A stretch of 12,439 nucleotides of DNA from VFZS01 sp964353255 (lineage in GTDB: Bacteria > Acidobacteriota > Terriglobia > Bryobacterales > Bryobacteraceae). The stretch lies in NCBI GenBank assembly GCA_964353255.1, contig CAYGVJ010000155.1, positions 1 to 12,439 of the forward strand, given 5' to 3'. Positions 5,836 to 12,439 of the stretch are shown here, one piece after another. Made by a program: the position numbers and the translations under genes. Within the stretch, counting starts at the first letter, position 1; each line of letters opens with the position of its first letter. Under the pieces are notes generated by a model, which saw only the letters and a program-made list of their open reading frames with translations, was not told where the DNA came from and did no database searches.

Positions 5836-6948
5836 TCACTCGCCCGCTGGCGCGCTGGCGCCTTCTTCTGGCGGTTCTCGCTGGAGCCTCTCGAATACCT
5901 CCAGGACCGGGGCGAGCAGTGCCATGTCTGGATGGCGGTCGAGAGCCCCGGCTGCGGCGACGTAGTCCCGAACAAGGGCTCCCATGAGGCACCCGTGGGC
6001 CCTAGGGATGTGGCGGAACTGGGGAGTCAGGGACCGGATGGCCTCTTCCAGGTCCGCCAGGGCGTCTGCGTGGCGCTCCAGAGCGCGCAAACACTGGCTC
6101 TTGGCTCCCAGCGACATGGCTAGGTCCGGCAGTAACGCGTCCGGCCGCGCCTCCGCCAGTTGGCGACGAATCCTCACCGCCTCCTGGGCCGCTTCCAGCG
6201 CCTCCCCCCGCCGCCTTCTCGCGCAGCACCAGAGTCTGGTGAGGCATCGCCTTCTCGACGGCAAACAGGAGGCCCAGATCCTCCGTGGCACCAGCGCGAA
6301 TCAGACTCTCGACCCAGGTGAGGGGCTCGCCGTAACCTGCCGGGCAAAAACCCTGCGCGGCGCTATGGTCCGAACCGAGATGGGACGTTCGCTGTGAAGC
6401 CATCCCCAGAGGCTGTCGAGGTCCCGCTGGCGGCCCACCAAGTCCGTGGACCGGCGGTCCGGCTTGAGCAGGTCGAGTTCGCTCGCCACCGGCCTCTGCT
6501 CGGCCGGCTTGGGCGCCGCAATCAGAGTGAGCTTCGGTCCCGCCACCATTTGCGGGGGCACACGGCGGACCACGTATTCAAGCAGCGGCTCAACAAGATC
6601 GTGCCGGCCATGCGGGTACCAGATAGCGCGGACGTTGCATTCGCCGAGAAACCGTTAGCGGTCATAGAACTGGTCGTCGGTCTCCGGCCTCTCCACGATG
6701 GCGTACTGATACATGCCCGGCGGCCAGCCGCGGCAGCAGCATCACGGGCCCGCGCAGCGGCCGGCCAGCAGTTCCAGGAACTCCCGCCAGGTAGGGAAGC
6801 CAACGGCCTTGGAGAAACCCGCCCCCACAAACGGAACCAGCGCGATCCCGCTCGGTCCCTTCAGGTCGCCAACAAGATCCTCAAGGTAGCCCGTATTCCC
6901 CGGCGCGTCGCCCTCGATAATCTCGACCGCCTCGTCCGGAGTCGGCAT
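5836..6948 (-). pseudogene. Decayed SIR2-NTPase-TPR STAND gene
   Basis: This is the remains of a defence-type gene read downward from an ATG at 6948, 18 nt after the pheT stop. It starts with a SIR2_2-like N-terminus (LVPFVGAGFSKAVGFPTWREF, about codons 37-57), then a TGA (6744-6742). In the same frame comes the SIR2 C-terminal part (RFLGECNVRAIWYPHGRHD) after a TAA (6657-6655). A linker and NTPase entry follow (STDLVGRQRDLDSLWGWLH), but the P-loop is gone. Near 6350 the reading shifts frame (LTWVESLIRAGATEDLGLLF) and near 6215 it shifts back into TPR (EALEAAQEAVRIRRQLAEAR) with an apparently intact C-terminus ending at 5836. Intact relatives run to several kilobases; most of the SIR2 core and the NTPase are deleted here. 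SIR2-STAND proteins are NAD-depleting anti-phage effectors in known systems. This copy cannot encode one. Confidence 0.8.
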
Positions 6949-6966
6949 ATGGAACTCTCGCGCGCC

Positions 6967-9294
6967 TTACAACCGCAGCTCGTACCCCAGCCCGCGCAGG
7001 CCCTCAATGATGCGGTCGCGGATCTCGCCTACCTCCTCGAGCGACAGAGTGCGGTCCGGCGCGGCCACGGTCAGGCGGAAGGAGACGCTCTTGCGGCCCT
7101 CCGGAATGGGTGGGCCTGCGTACTGCCGCAGGAATTCTATCTCGATCAGCCAATCGCCGGCGAGTCTGACTAAGTGCTTCCGGAGGTCACTTACTAACTC
7201 GCGCTCACCGGCGACGATCGATAAGTCGAATGCGCTGGCCGGGTAGCGCCGTATGGGCCGGTAGCGCTTCTCGACCGGCCCCAGGCTACGGATCAGCGCC
7301 AGGTCCAGGTCCAACAGCGCAGCACGCCCAGCGACCAGCGATGGATGCAGCTCGAACAGCCGGCCCACTGCCGTCCCGCGCCAAACGACCTCCCCCGCCC
7401 GCGCCGGATGCTCGAAGCTCCGCGCTGCCGCCAGCCGCGCCTCCGCGCCCGGCAACAGGCACTCGGCCACCCGCTTCAGCTCCGCCAGCTCGGTGTTCCC
7501 GTCGCGAGCGTAGATGGCCGCCATCAAGTGCGGAACCTCGCGCGGCAGGCCCGCCTCCTGCTTGTGAATCTCGCGCCCGATCTCGAACAGCCGGAACGTC
7601 TCGAAATGCTTGCTATTTTCGAGAATGTTCTTGTAAATCCCCGGCAGCAGACTCGTGCGCATCCGGCCCTGCTCGGCTGAGATCGGGTTGGCCACGGCCA
7701 GGTGCTCGGCCGGGTCGAACCCCAGCGCGCGGGCCTGCTCGTCGCTGACGAAAGAGTAGTTGTAGACCTCGGTGAAGCCCTGCTGGCTCAACACCTGGCG
7801 CACGGTGCGGTGGAAGAGCCGCTCCGGGCTGGCCGGCGGCTCGACCACGGCCATCATGGGCGGCTGGGGAACGATCGAGTCATAGCCGATCATCCGCCCC
7901 ACTTCTTCGACCAGGTCGTCCTTGATCGAGACGTCGCGCGTCGCGCGCCAGCTCGGAACCGTCACCGAGAGCCGGCCCGGAGATGTCTCCGAGACCCCGA
8001 AGCACAGGCGTTCGAGAATCTCTCTCACCTCTTCCGGGGCCACCTGGCGCCCCAGCTTCCTGATGAGCCACTCCATCGGCAGCTCGATGGGCAGGGGCGG
8101 CGGCGTCTCCTTCTTCTGGTCCGCCAAACCGCCTACCAGGCGAATGTCGGGCGACACCTGGCGGAACAGCTCCAGTGCCCGCGCCAGCCCGCGCACGGTA
8201 TTCGCGGGGTCCTGCGACTTCTCGAAGCGCATCGAGGCGTCCGTCCGCAGCTTCAGCCGCGCCGAGGTCTTGCGGACGTTGGCCCCCAGGAAGTTGGCGC
8301 TTTCGAGTACGATCCGCCGCGTGCGCGGGCTGATGGCGCTGTCCAGCCCGCCAATGACACCGGCCAGCGCGATGGCGCCCCGCTGGTCGGCGATGACCAG
8401 GTTGGAAGGATCCAGCCGGTACGTCTCTTCGTTCAAGGCCACCAGCATCTCGCCTTCGCGCGCCCGCCGGATGATGATCGTGTCGCCGTGGAGCAAGTCG
8501 CCGTCGAAGGCGTGCAAGGGCTGCGCCAGTTCCGCCATCACGAAGTTGGTGACATCGACGATGTTGTTAATGGCGTTCAGCCCGATGGCTTCCAGCCGGT
8601 ACTGAAGCCACGGCGGCGAGGGTCCTACCGTGACGTTGTCGAAGACCAGCGCGCTGTAACGCGGGCACAGGTCCAGGTCCTGGATGGTGACTCCGACCGC
8701 CGCTTCGCCTGCCGGGATCAAATCCAGCTTCACCGGCTCGCGCAGCCGCGCGCGCAAGATGGCAGCCACTTCCCGCGCCAGCCCCAGGTGGCCCCACAGG
8801 TCCGGGCGGTGGGTGATGGACTTGTTATCCACCTCGATGATGCTGTCCGGGGCGCAGCCGGGGATGGACGCGCCCGGCTCGGCCTGGAAATCCAGGATAA
8901 CCGCGGCGTCGCGGTTGATGCCGAGTTCCGCGCCGCTGGCCAGCATGCCCTGGCTTGCGATGTCGTCTATGGTGACGGTCTCGATCCTGCGGCCCGCCAG
9001 CTCCGTTCCCGGCGGCACGTAGGCGGAGATCAACCCCACGCGGCAATTGGGCGCCCCGCAGACCACGGTGACCGTGCCGTAGCGGCCGGTCTCGACCGTG
9101 ACCTTGCGGTTGTGGCTGCCGGGGATCACCTCGACGGCCGTCACCCGCGCAGCGCACACCCGGTCCAGCCAGGCGCCGTAGGGATGCACGCCCTCGCACT
9201 CGGCGGTCTTGATCGTGATCAGCCGCGCCAGCTCGGCAGGGGCCGCCGCGAGTCCCTCGACCAGTTCCGAAAGCCAGTTGCAGGAGAAATTCAC
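6967..9294 (-). CDS. pheT: Phenylalanine--tRNA ligase beta subunit
   Basis: This subunit joins PheS in an alpha2beta2 cytosolic enzyme that charges tRNA-Phe. The 775-residue protein is full length: an N-terminal EMAP-type tRNA-binding domain (about 40-150), the B3/B4 editing domain (NKSITHRPDLWGHLGLAREV, then NNIVDVTNFVM...QPLHAFD), B5, the catalytic-like core (about 480-680), and a C-terminal ferredoxin-fold anticodon-binding domain ending GLGYELRL. The start is GTG at 9294, not the more upstream codons, because the family begins with NFSCNWLSELV and AAGGA lies 8 nt before the GTG. That GTG overlaps the TGA of the DUF4276 gene (GTGA), implying translational coupling. pheT normally follows pheS directly; here two unrelated genes separate them. 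The decayed SIR2 gene starts 18 nt after its stop, with no terminator between. Confidence 0.96.
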   Translation of the reverse strand: MNFSCNWLSELVEGLAAAPAELARLITIKTAECEGVHPYGAWLDRVCAARVTAVEVIPGSHNRKVTVETGRYGTVTVVCGAPNCRVGLISAYVPPGTELAGRRIETVTIDDIASQGMLASGAELGINRDAAVILDFQAEPGASIPGCAPDSIIEVDNKSITHRPDLWGHLGLAREVAAILRARLREPVKLDLIPAGEAAVGVTIQDLDLCPRYSALVFDNVTVGPSPPWLQYRLEAIGLNAINNIVDVTNFVMAELAQPLHAFDGDLLHGDTIIIRRAREGEMLVALNEETYRLDPSNLVIADQRGAIALAGVIGGLDSAISPRTRRIVLESANFLGANVRKTSARLKLRTDASMRFEKSQDPANTVRGLARALELFRQVSPDIRLVGGLADQKKETPPPLPIELPMEWLIRKLGRQVAPEEVREILERLCFGVSETSPGRLSVTVPSWRATRDVSIKDDLVEEVGRMIGYDSIVPQPPMMAVVEPPASPERLFHRTVRQVLSQQGFTEVYNYSFVSDEQARALGFDPAEHLAVANPISAEQGRMRTSLLPGIYKNILENSKHFETFRLFEIGREIHKQEAGLPREVPHLMAAIYARDGNTELAELKRVAECLLPGAEARLAAARSFEHPARAGEVVWRGTAVGRLFELHPSLVAGRAALLDLDLALIRSLGPVEKRYRPIRRYPASAFDLSIVAGERELVSDLRKHLVRLAGDWLIEIEFLRQYAGPPIPEGRKSVSFRLTVAAPDRTLSLEEVGEIRDRIIEGLRGLGYELRL

Positions 9295-9920
9295 AGCGCT
9301 GGTCCTTGTGTTTTCTGCTTCAACGTCTCGAACAGCCTGCGGGCATAGCGCGACGCACGCGCCACGATTACCGGGTCCAGCGGCGCCAGTACTTCGAAGG
9401 AGTGCCTCCCCTTGCGGTATCGGCCCTTGGGAGTGCAGTCGCACGTAGCTGCCTCGATGGCAGCGATGACGTCCCGTTTCGGAATCTTCTCCACGTCGGC
9501 GCGGCTCGGCAGCGCGTTGCGGCGAAAGCCTTCCGCGAAGAATCGCTCTAGCGCAGCGCTATCGGCCAGGAACCATGCCTCCATGCACTGCACCATCAGG
9601 TGGGCATTTTCATCCACGGCCCCCGCCGGCGGCTCCCACCTGTCGGATTGGCGCACTTTGAGGAAAACCCACGGCGAGGTGTTCTCCTCCACGGGATCCT
9701 CACTATCGACCAGAAGGCACACAAACTCGTCCTGTGTGGCGCGGAGCAAAGCGGTGCGGAAGTCTTCGAACGCCTGGGTGCGGGAACCGGAGGCTACGAC
9801 CCGCGGCATGTTCCCACGCAGGCCCGCCTTCTCAAACAGCGTGCTGAAGCCTCGCCGGCATGTTGTACGCAGCAGGTGGCCGTCCCCACCACCTTCAACG
9901 TAGACCCTTGCCCTTACCAA
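9291..9920 (-). CDS. DUF4276 family protein, TOPRIM-like partner of the ATPase
   Basis: The 209-residue protein matches DUF4276 by pattern: VRARVYVEGGGDGHLLR at the N-terminus with Glu9 and Asp13, CLLVDSEDPV with Asp72, Glu74 and Asp75, HLMVQCMEAWFLAD in the middle, and YRKGRHSFEVLAPLDP near the end. The Glu plus acidic-cluster layout fits a TOPRIM-type metal site, the nuclease fold of OLD proteins and their split relatives; the nuclease role is an inference. The TTG at 9920 is preferred because a run AGGGGGG lies just upstream and the family usually begins right before the V-x-YVEGG strand. A GTG at 9950 (219 residues) is the alternative. The TTG start overlaps the ATPase stop by 7 nt, and the stop overlaps the pheT start, so the gene is locked between its neighbours. 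Confidence 0.82.
   Translation of the reverse strand: MVRARVYVEGGGDGHLLRTTCRRGFSTLFEKAGLRGNMPRVVASGSRTQAFEDFRTALLRATQDEFVCLLVDSEDPVEENTSPWVFLKVRQSDRWEPPAGAVDENAHLMVQCMEAWFLADSAALERFFAEGFRRNALPSRADVEKIPKRDVIAAIEAATCDCTPKGRYRKGRHSFEVLAPLDPVIVARASRYARRLFETLKQKTQGPAL
9303..9307 (-). promoter_or_regulatory. Shine-Dalgarno AAGGA of pheT inside the DUF4276 gene
   Basis: On the minus strand AAGGA lies 8 nt before the GTG start of pheT, within the last codons of the upstream gene. It decides the pheT start and supports coupled re-initiation. Confidence 0.7.
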
Positions 9921-11101
9921 CGATTCCCCCCTAACTCGCCTTTCCGCCACAACTGGCCGAGGCTGTAGCTTTCGAGCCAGTCTTTGAGCGCGACTTTGTC
10001 CAGCCTGCGCATCGTGGTGGATCCCTGGTGCTTCTCGCAGACGAGGACCGCTTCGGGCGTGTCCGTCAGAGCGTCCACCAGGGCGTCGGAATGCGTGGTG
10101 ACGATCAACTGCATGCGCTGGGAAGCCTCGACCAGCAGTTTGGCGACCGCCGGCACAACGTCGGGGTGCAGTCCGATCTCAGGCTCCTCGATGCAGACCA
10201 GCGGTGGAGGTTCCGGATGGCACAGGATCGCCAGCAGGCACAGGAAGCGCAACGTTCCGTCCGAGAGCCGCGTAGCGGGGATCGGCTGGCTCAGCCCGTC
10301 CTCCTGCAAGAAGAGCTGAACCGTGCCACCGTGAACCTTGGTGTAAATTTTGCTGATAGGGTCGTGGAAGTCGCGCAGCTTCTCGATGAGGAGATCCCCC
10401 AGCCCCGGGCGCGACTCCAGGTCGTTCAGCACCAGGACCAGATTGCTGGCATCTTCGGCGAGGAAGTCCCCAGGGAGATCCGTCTTCTGGGGCAGCCGGG
10501 GCGTGGTCTGCCGGCCGGTGTCCCACTCGCGGTACAGCAGGATCTTCGCGTACTCTTTCCCCAGATAGGTGATCTCGGGGTAGACATCAGGGTCCTTGCG
10601 CTGCGAGAGCACGGACTGATCCGCGGCCAAGTCCTCACGCCGCAGGGCCCGCTCGGCTCCAGCGACGTTCATCACCGGATGCCCGTGCTGGTACCGGTAG
10701 TAGAAGTACACGTCAGGAGCGCCCGGACGACTCGGGCGTTCATTCTCGACCGCTTCATCCACCAGCGTGAACCGCTGTCCCTCCACCGCAAAACTTAAGC
10801 GGTGCCGCAATGGCACATGGCCTGACGGATAGTAGACCGTGGCATCAATCTCGGCGATCGCTGCCCGCAGGCTTCCCTTCCAGAGCCATTCCGTGACGCC
10901 TCCGCCAGTCCGGATAGGTTCGGTCAGATCCCTTGAGCAAGCCCGGAGAACATCAATCGCCTCAATCAAGTTGGACTTCCCGGAAGCGTTCGGGCCGATC
11001 AGGACGTTCAGGCTGAGGAGTTCGGTTTCTTCGCTCTCGGGGCCGAAGGAGAGGAGATTCCGCAAGCGGATCGTTCGGATCAGCCTCTTGTCGCCGAGCA
11101 T
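9914..11101 (-). CDS. AAA_21/OLD-like ATPase, partner of DUF4276
   Basis: The 395-residue SMC/ABC-like ATPase starts with IRTIRLRNLLSFG, typical of RecF/OLD-type proteins. The Walker A motif GPNASGKS is at 36-43, an ABC signature-like RLSDGT at 278-283, Walker B LVCIEEPEIGLHP at 301-313, and the switch His337 in VTTHSD. The C-terminus LGQLWRKGELGGNRW is characteristic of the predicted-ATPase family (COG4637-like) often found beside DUF4276 genes. It lacks a fused TOPRIM domain; the next gene would supply it, as in two-component ATPase-TOPRIM systems. ATG 11101 has GGGAG about 7 nt upstream. It lies 28 nt after pheS and overlaps the DUF4276 gene by 7 nt. A role in anti-phage defence or DNA processing is likely but not shown; the target is unknown. 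Confidence 0.88.
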   Translation of the reverse strand: MLGDKRLIRTIRLRNLLSFGPESEETELLSLNVLIGPNASGKSNLIEAIDVLRACSRDLTEPIRTGGGVTEWLWKGSLRAAIAEIDATVYYPSGHVPLRHRLSFAVEGQRFTLVDEAVENERPSRPGAPDVYFYYRYQHGHPVMNVAGAERALRREDLAADQSVLSQRKDPDVYPEITYLGKEYAKILLYREWDTGRQTTPRLPQKTDLPGDFLAEDASNLVLVLNDLESRPGLGDLLIEKLRDFHDPISKIYTKVHGGTVQLFLQEDGLSQPIPATRLSDGTLRFLCLLAILCHPEPPPLVCIEEPEIGLHPDVVPAVAKLLVEASQRMQLIVTTHSDALVDALTDTPEAVLVCEKHQGSTTMRRLDKVALKDWLESYSLGQLWRKGELGGNRW

Positions 11102-11129
11102 AGGGGATCTCCCACGAGGGTCCTCATCT

Positions 11130-12152
11130 TCAAAACTGTCTCAAAAACCTCAGGTCGCCGCCCTGAAGCAGGCGGATGTCGTCTATGCCGTAGCGCATCA
11201 TGGCCAGCCGCGTCAGGCCCAGGCCGAAGGCAAAGCCGTTCCACTCCTCCGGATCTATGCCGCTGGTGCGCAGCACGTTGGGATGCACCAGCCCGCACGG
11301 CAGCAGCTCCACCCACCCGCCCTGCTTGCAGACCGGGCAGCCCGCGCCGCCGCAGATCAGGCAATGTATGTCCAGCTCGAAGCCCGGCTCGACGAACGGA
11401 AAATAGCCCGGCCGCAGCCGCACCGTCACCTCGCGGCGGAAGATGCCCTTCAGGAGGGTCTTCATGAAGTAGATCACGTGGGCCACGGAGACTTCGCGGT
11501 CGATCATCATGCCTTCGAGCTGGTAGAAGGTGTGCTCGTGCGAGGCGTCCACTTCCTCGTTGCGGAACACGCGGCCCGGAGCGATCATGCGCAGCGGCGG
11601 CTTCAGCGTCTCCATGCCCCGCACCTGCACCGGCGAGGTGTGCGTGCGCAGCACGTGGCCGTCCACCAGCCAGAAGGTGTCCTGCATGTCGCGCGCCGGA
11701 TGCTCGGGCGGCGTGTTCAGCGCGTCGAAGTTGTGGTACTCGGTCTCCACTTCCGGCCCGTCCAGCACGGCGAAGCCCAGCGACGTGAACAGGTCCTCGA
11801 TCTCGGCCTGGATTTGCGTGACCGGATGCAGGCTGCCGGGCCGCGGCCCCGGCGCCGGCAGGCTCAGATCGAGCCACTCGGCATCCAGGCGCGCCGCCAG
11901 CGCTTCCTTCTCGAAGTGCGCTTTGCGGGCCTGAAGAGCTTCCTCCAGCGCCTGCTTTACCGCGTTCAGCAGCTTCCCGACCCGCGCGCGCTCCTCCGGA
12001 GGGAGGCCACCCAACTGCTTGCTGATCTGCGCCAGCGTCCCTTTGCGCCCCAGCGCTTCCACCCGCACCGCCTCCAGTTCCTCGGGGGTCGCCGCGCCGG
12101 CGATGCGCGCCCGGGCGTCCGTGTCCAGTTGACTCAGCGTTGCGTCCAGCAT
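11130..12152 (-). CDS. pheS: Phenylalanine--tRNA ligase alpha subunit
   Basis: This is the catalytic alpha subunit of phenylalanyl-tRNA synthetase: it forms Phe-AMP and transfers Phe to tRNA-Phe. The 340-residue protein has an N-terminal coiled-coil arm (about 1-95), motif 1 (about 110-145), LRTHTSPVQ at 168-176, motif 2 RVFRNEEVDASHEHTFYQLEG at 194-214, and motif 3 FGLGLTRLAMMRYGIDDIR at 309-327. It also has the four-Cys insertion (Cys264, 267, 272, 275) seen in many bacterial PheS proteins, just before GCGMV-like PCGLVHPNVL. The frame is open further upstream, but ATG 12152 gives the family's usual length, and AGAGGA lies 10 nt before it. It is the first gene of the operon and faces thiC across 133 bp. 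Confidence 0.96.
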   Translation of the reverse strand: MLDATLSQLDTDARARIAGAATPEELEAVRVEALGRKGTLAQISKQLGGLPPEERARVGKLLNAVKQALEEALQARKAHFEKEALAARLDAEWLDLSLPAPGPRPGSLHPVTQIQAEIEDLFTSLGFAVLDGPEVETEYHNFDALNTPPEHPARDMQDTFWLVDGHVLRTHTSPVQVRGMETLKPPLRMIAPGRVFRNEEVDASHEHTFYQLEGMMIDREVSVAHVIYFMKTLLKGIFRREVTVRLRPGYFPFVEPGFELDIHCLICGGAGCPVCKQGGWVELLPCGLVHPNVLRTSGIDPEEWNGFAFGLGLTRLAMMRYGIDDIRLLQGGDLRFLRQF

Positions 12153-12162
12153 GAAACGGGAA

Positions 12163-12168
12163 TCCTCT
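12163..12168 (-). promoter_or_regulatory. Shine-Dalgarno AGAGGA of pheS
   Basis: AGAGGA on the minus strand lies 10 nt before ATG 12152, slightly long but usable. It supports choosing this ATG over the longer in-frame extension to 12326. Confidence 0.5.
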
Positions 12169-12220
12169 ATTCTAACCAGCGGACCCCTCCGCTCACCACC
12201 CGCCAAAGAACCCCTCAAAA

Positions 12221-12226
12221 ATTGTA
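12221..12226 (-). promoter_or_regulatory. -10-like TACAAT upstream of pheS
   Basis: TACAAT on the minus strand would give a leader of roughly 60 nt before pheS. A 17-bp spacer leads to a poor -35 (GTGGGA). A second candidate -10, TAGAAT at 12169-12174, lies closer to the gene. No T-box or Phe-rich leader peptide is visible. Confidence 0.3.
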
Positions 12227-12285
12227 GACTCGAAGTCAGGGCTTCCCACACGACCCTGGCCAGAGGCGGGTCGAGGAAACGACTC

Positions 12286-12439
12286 ATGCGGACCGAATGG
12301 GCGGCAAACCCCGAGGACGATCGCATCCGGACGCAGATGCACTACGCCCGCAAGGGCATCATCACGGAGGAGATGCGCTACGTCGCCGGGCAGGAGACTC
12401 TGGAGGCGGAGCTGGTCCGCTCGGAAGTGGCTGGCGGCC
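12286..12439 (+). CDS. thiC: Phosphomethylpyrimidine synthase ThiC, N-terminal fragment
   Basis: Only the first 51 residues are in the window. The stretch TQMHYARKGIITEEMRYVAG followed by LVRSEVAGG matches the N-terminal region of ThiC, the radical-SAM enzyme that turns aminoimidazole ribotide into the thiamine pyrimidine. The short N-terminus resembles the compact form of ThiC found in many anaerobes and deep-branching bacteria. GAGGAAA lies 6 nt before the ATG (12273-12279), which supports this start. The gene runs off the right edge, so the Fe-S and catalytic motifs cannot be checked. It is divergent from pheS with 133 bp between them, and no TPP riboswitch is seen in that gap. Confidence 0.85.
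   Translation, partial: MRTEWAANPEDDRIRTQMHYARKGIITEEMRYVAGQETLEAELVRSEVAGG

Noticed and set aside
7702..9348. 548-codon plus-strand open frame opposite pheT
   Set aside because: pheT domains are clear on the other strand. The plus frame is Arg/Gln/His-rich, as expected of a shadow.
10839..12227. 462-codon plus-strand open frame opposite pheS and the ATPase
   Set aside because: It is antisense to conserved synthetase motifs, with no recognisable domain.
12153..12285. TPP riboswitch before thiC
   Set aside because: The conserved CTGAGA and ACCCTTTGAACCTGAT-type elements are absent, and the gap is short.
12153..12326. N-terminal extension of pheS to 12326
   Set aside because: The extension has no PheS character, overlaps the thiC start and exceeds the usual length. 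ATG 12152 has a ribosome site.

Overview
The window is a high-GC bacterial chromosomal segment. Its style suggests an Acidobacteriota genome of the Solibacter/Bryobacter type: a STAND protein with an N-terminal TIR domain, a twin-arginine signal on a metabolic hydrolase, GC-rich tandem palindromic repeats, and initiation at ATG, GTG and TTG. This assignment is an inference from gene style, not a phylogenetic result.

Layout, left to right. (1) Bases 1-339 hold about 3.5 tandem copies of a 96-98 bp repeat. Each full copy folds into three hairpins, the last followed by a T-rich tail. (2) A TIR-NB-ARC-TPR (STAND) defence-type gene starts at 364 and is cut by an in-frame TAG at 2491. Its remaining TPR part stays open in the same frame to 3153, where it overlaps the next gene tail to tail. 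(3) On the minus strand, a transglutaminase-like gene of unknown role (3086-3700) lies 9 nt downstream of an HpcH/HpaI-type aldolase gene (3710-4486). Divergent from them, 38 bp away, is a fumarylacetoacetate hydrolase-family gene with a Tat-like N-terminus (4525-5355). (4) Bases 5356-5835 carry no intact gene: a stem-loop, an internally deleted IS5/IS4-type transposase remnant and a strong palindrome. (5) 5836-6948 (minus) is the wreck of a second STAND gene, SIR2-NTPase-TPR, with stops, frameshifts and internal deletions. (6) 6967-12152 (minus) is a phenylalanyl-tRNA synthetase operon, pheS...pheT, split by two foreign-looking genes: an AAA_21/OLD-like ATPase and a DUF4276 TOPRIM-like protein. 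(7) The right edge holds the start of a divergent thiC.

How the genes work together. pheS and pheT encode the two subunits of one essential enzyme, and the inserted ATPase-DUF4276 pair is wired into their operon. The ATPase and DUF4276 genes overlap by 7 nt, and the DUF4276 stop overlaps the pheT GTG start (GTGA). The pair resembles the ATPase + TOPRIM architecture of OLD, PARIS and Gabija-type anti-phage systems. With the TIR-STAND and decayed SIR2-STAND genes, both of families whose N-terminal domains can consume NAD, the window looks like a small, partly decayed defence region built around housekeeping genes. The aldolase and FAH-family enzymes probably serve a keto-acid catabolic step.

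The strongest candidate for something undescribed is the ATPase-DUF4276 cassette lodged inside pheST. The covarying hairpin repeat array directly upstream of the TIR-STAND gene is the second.
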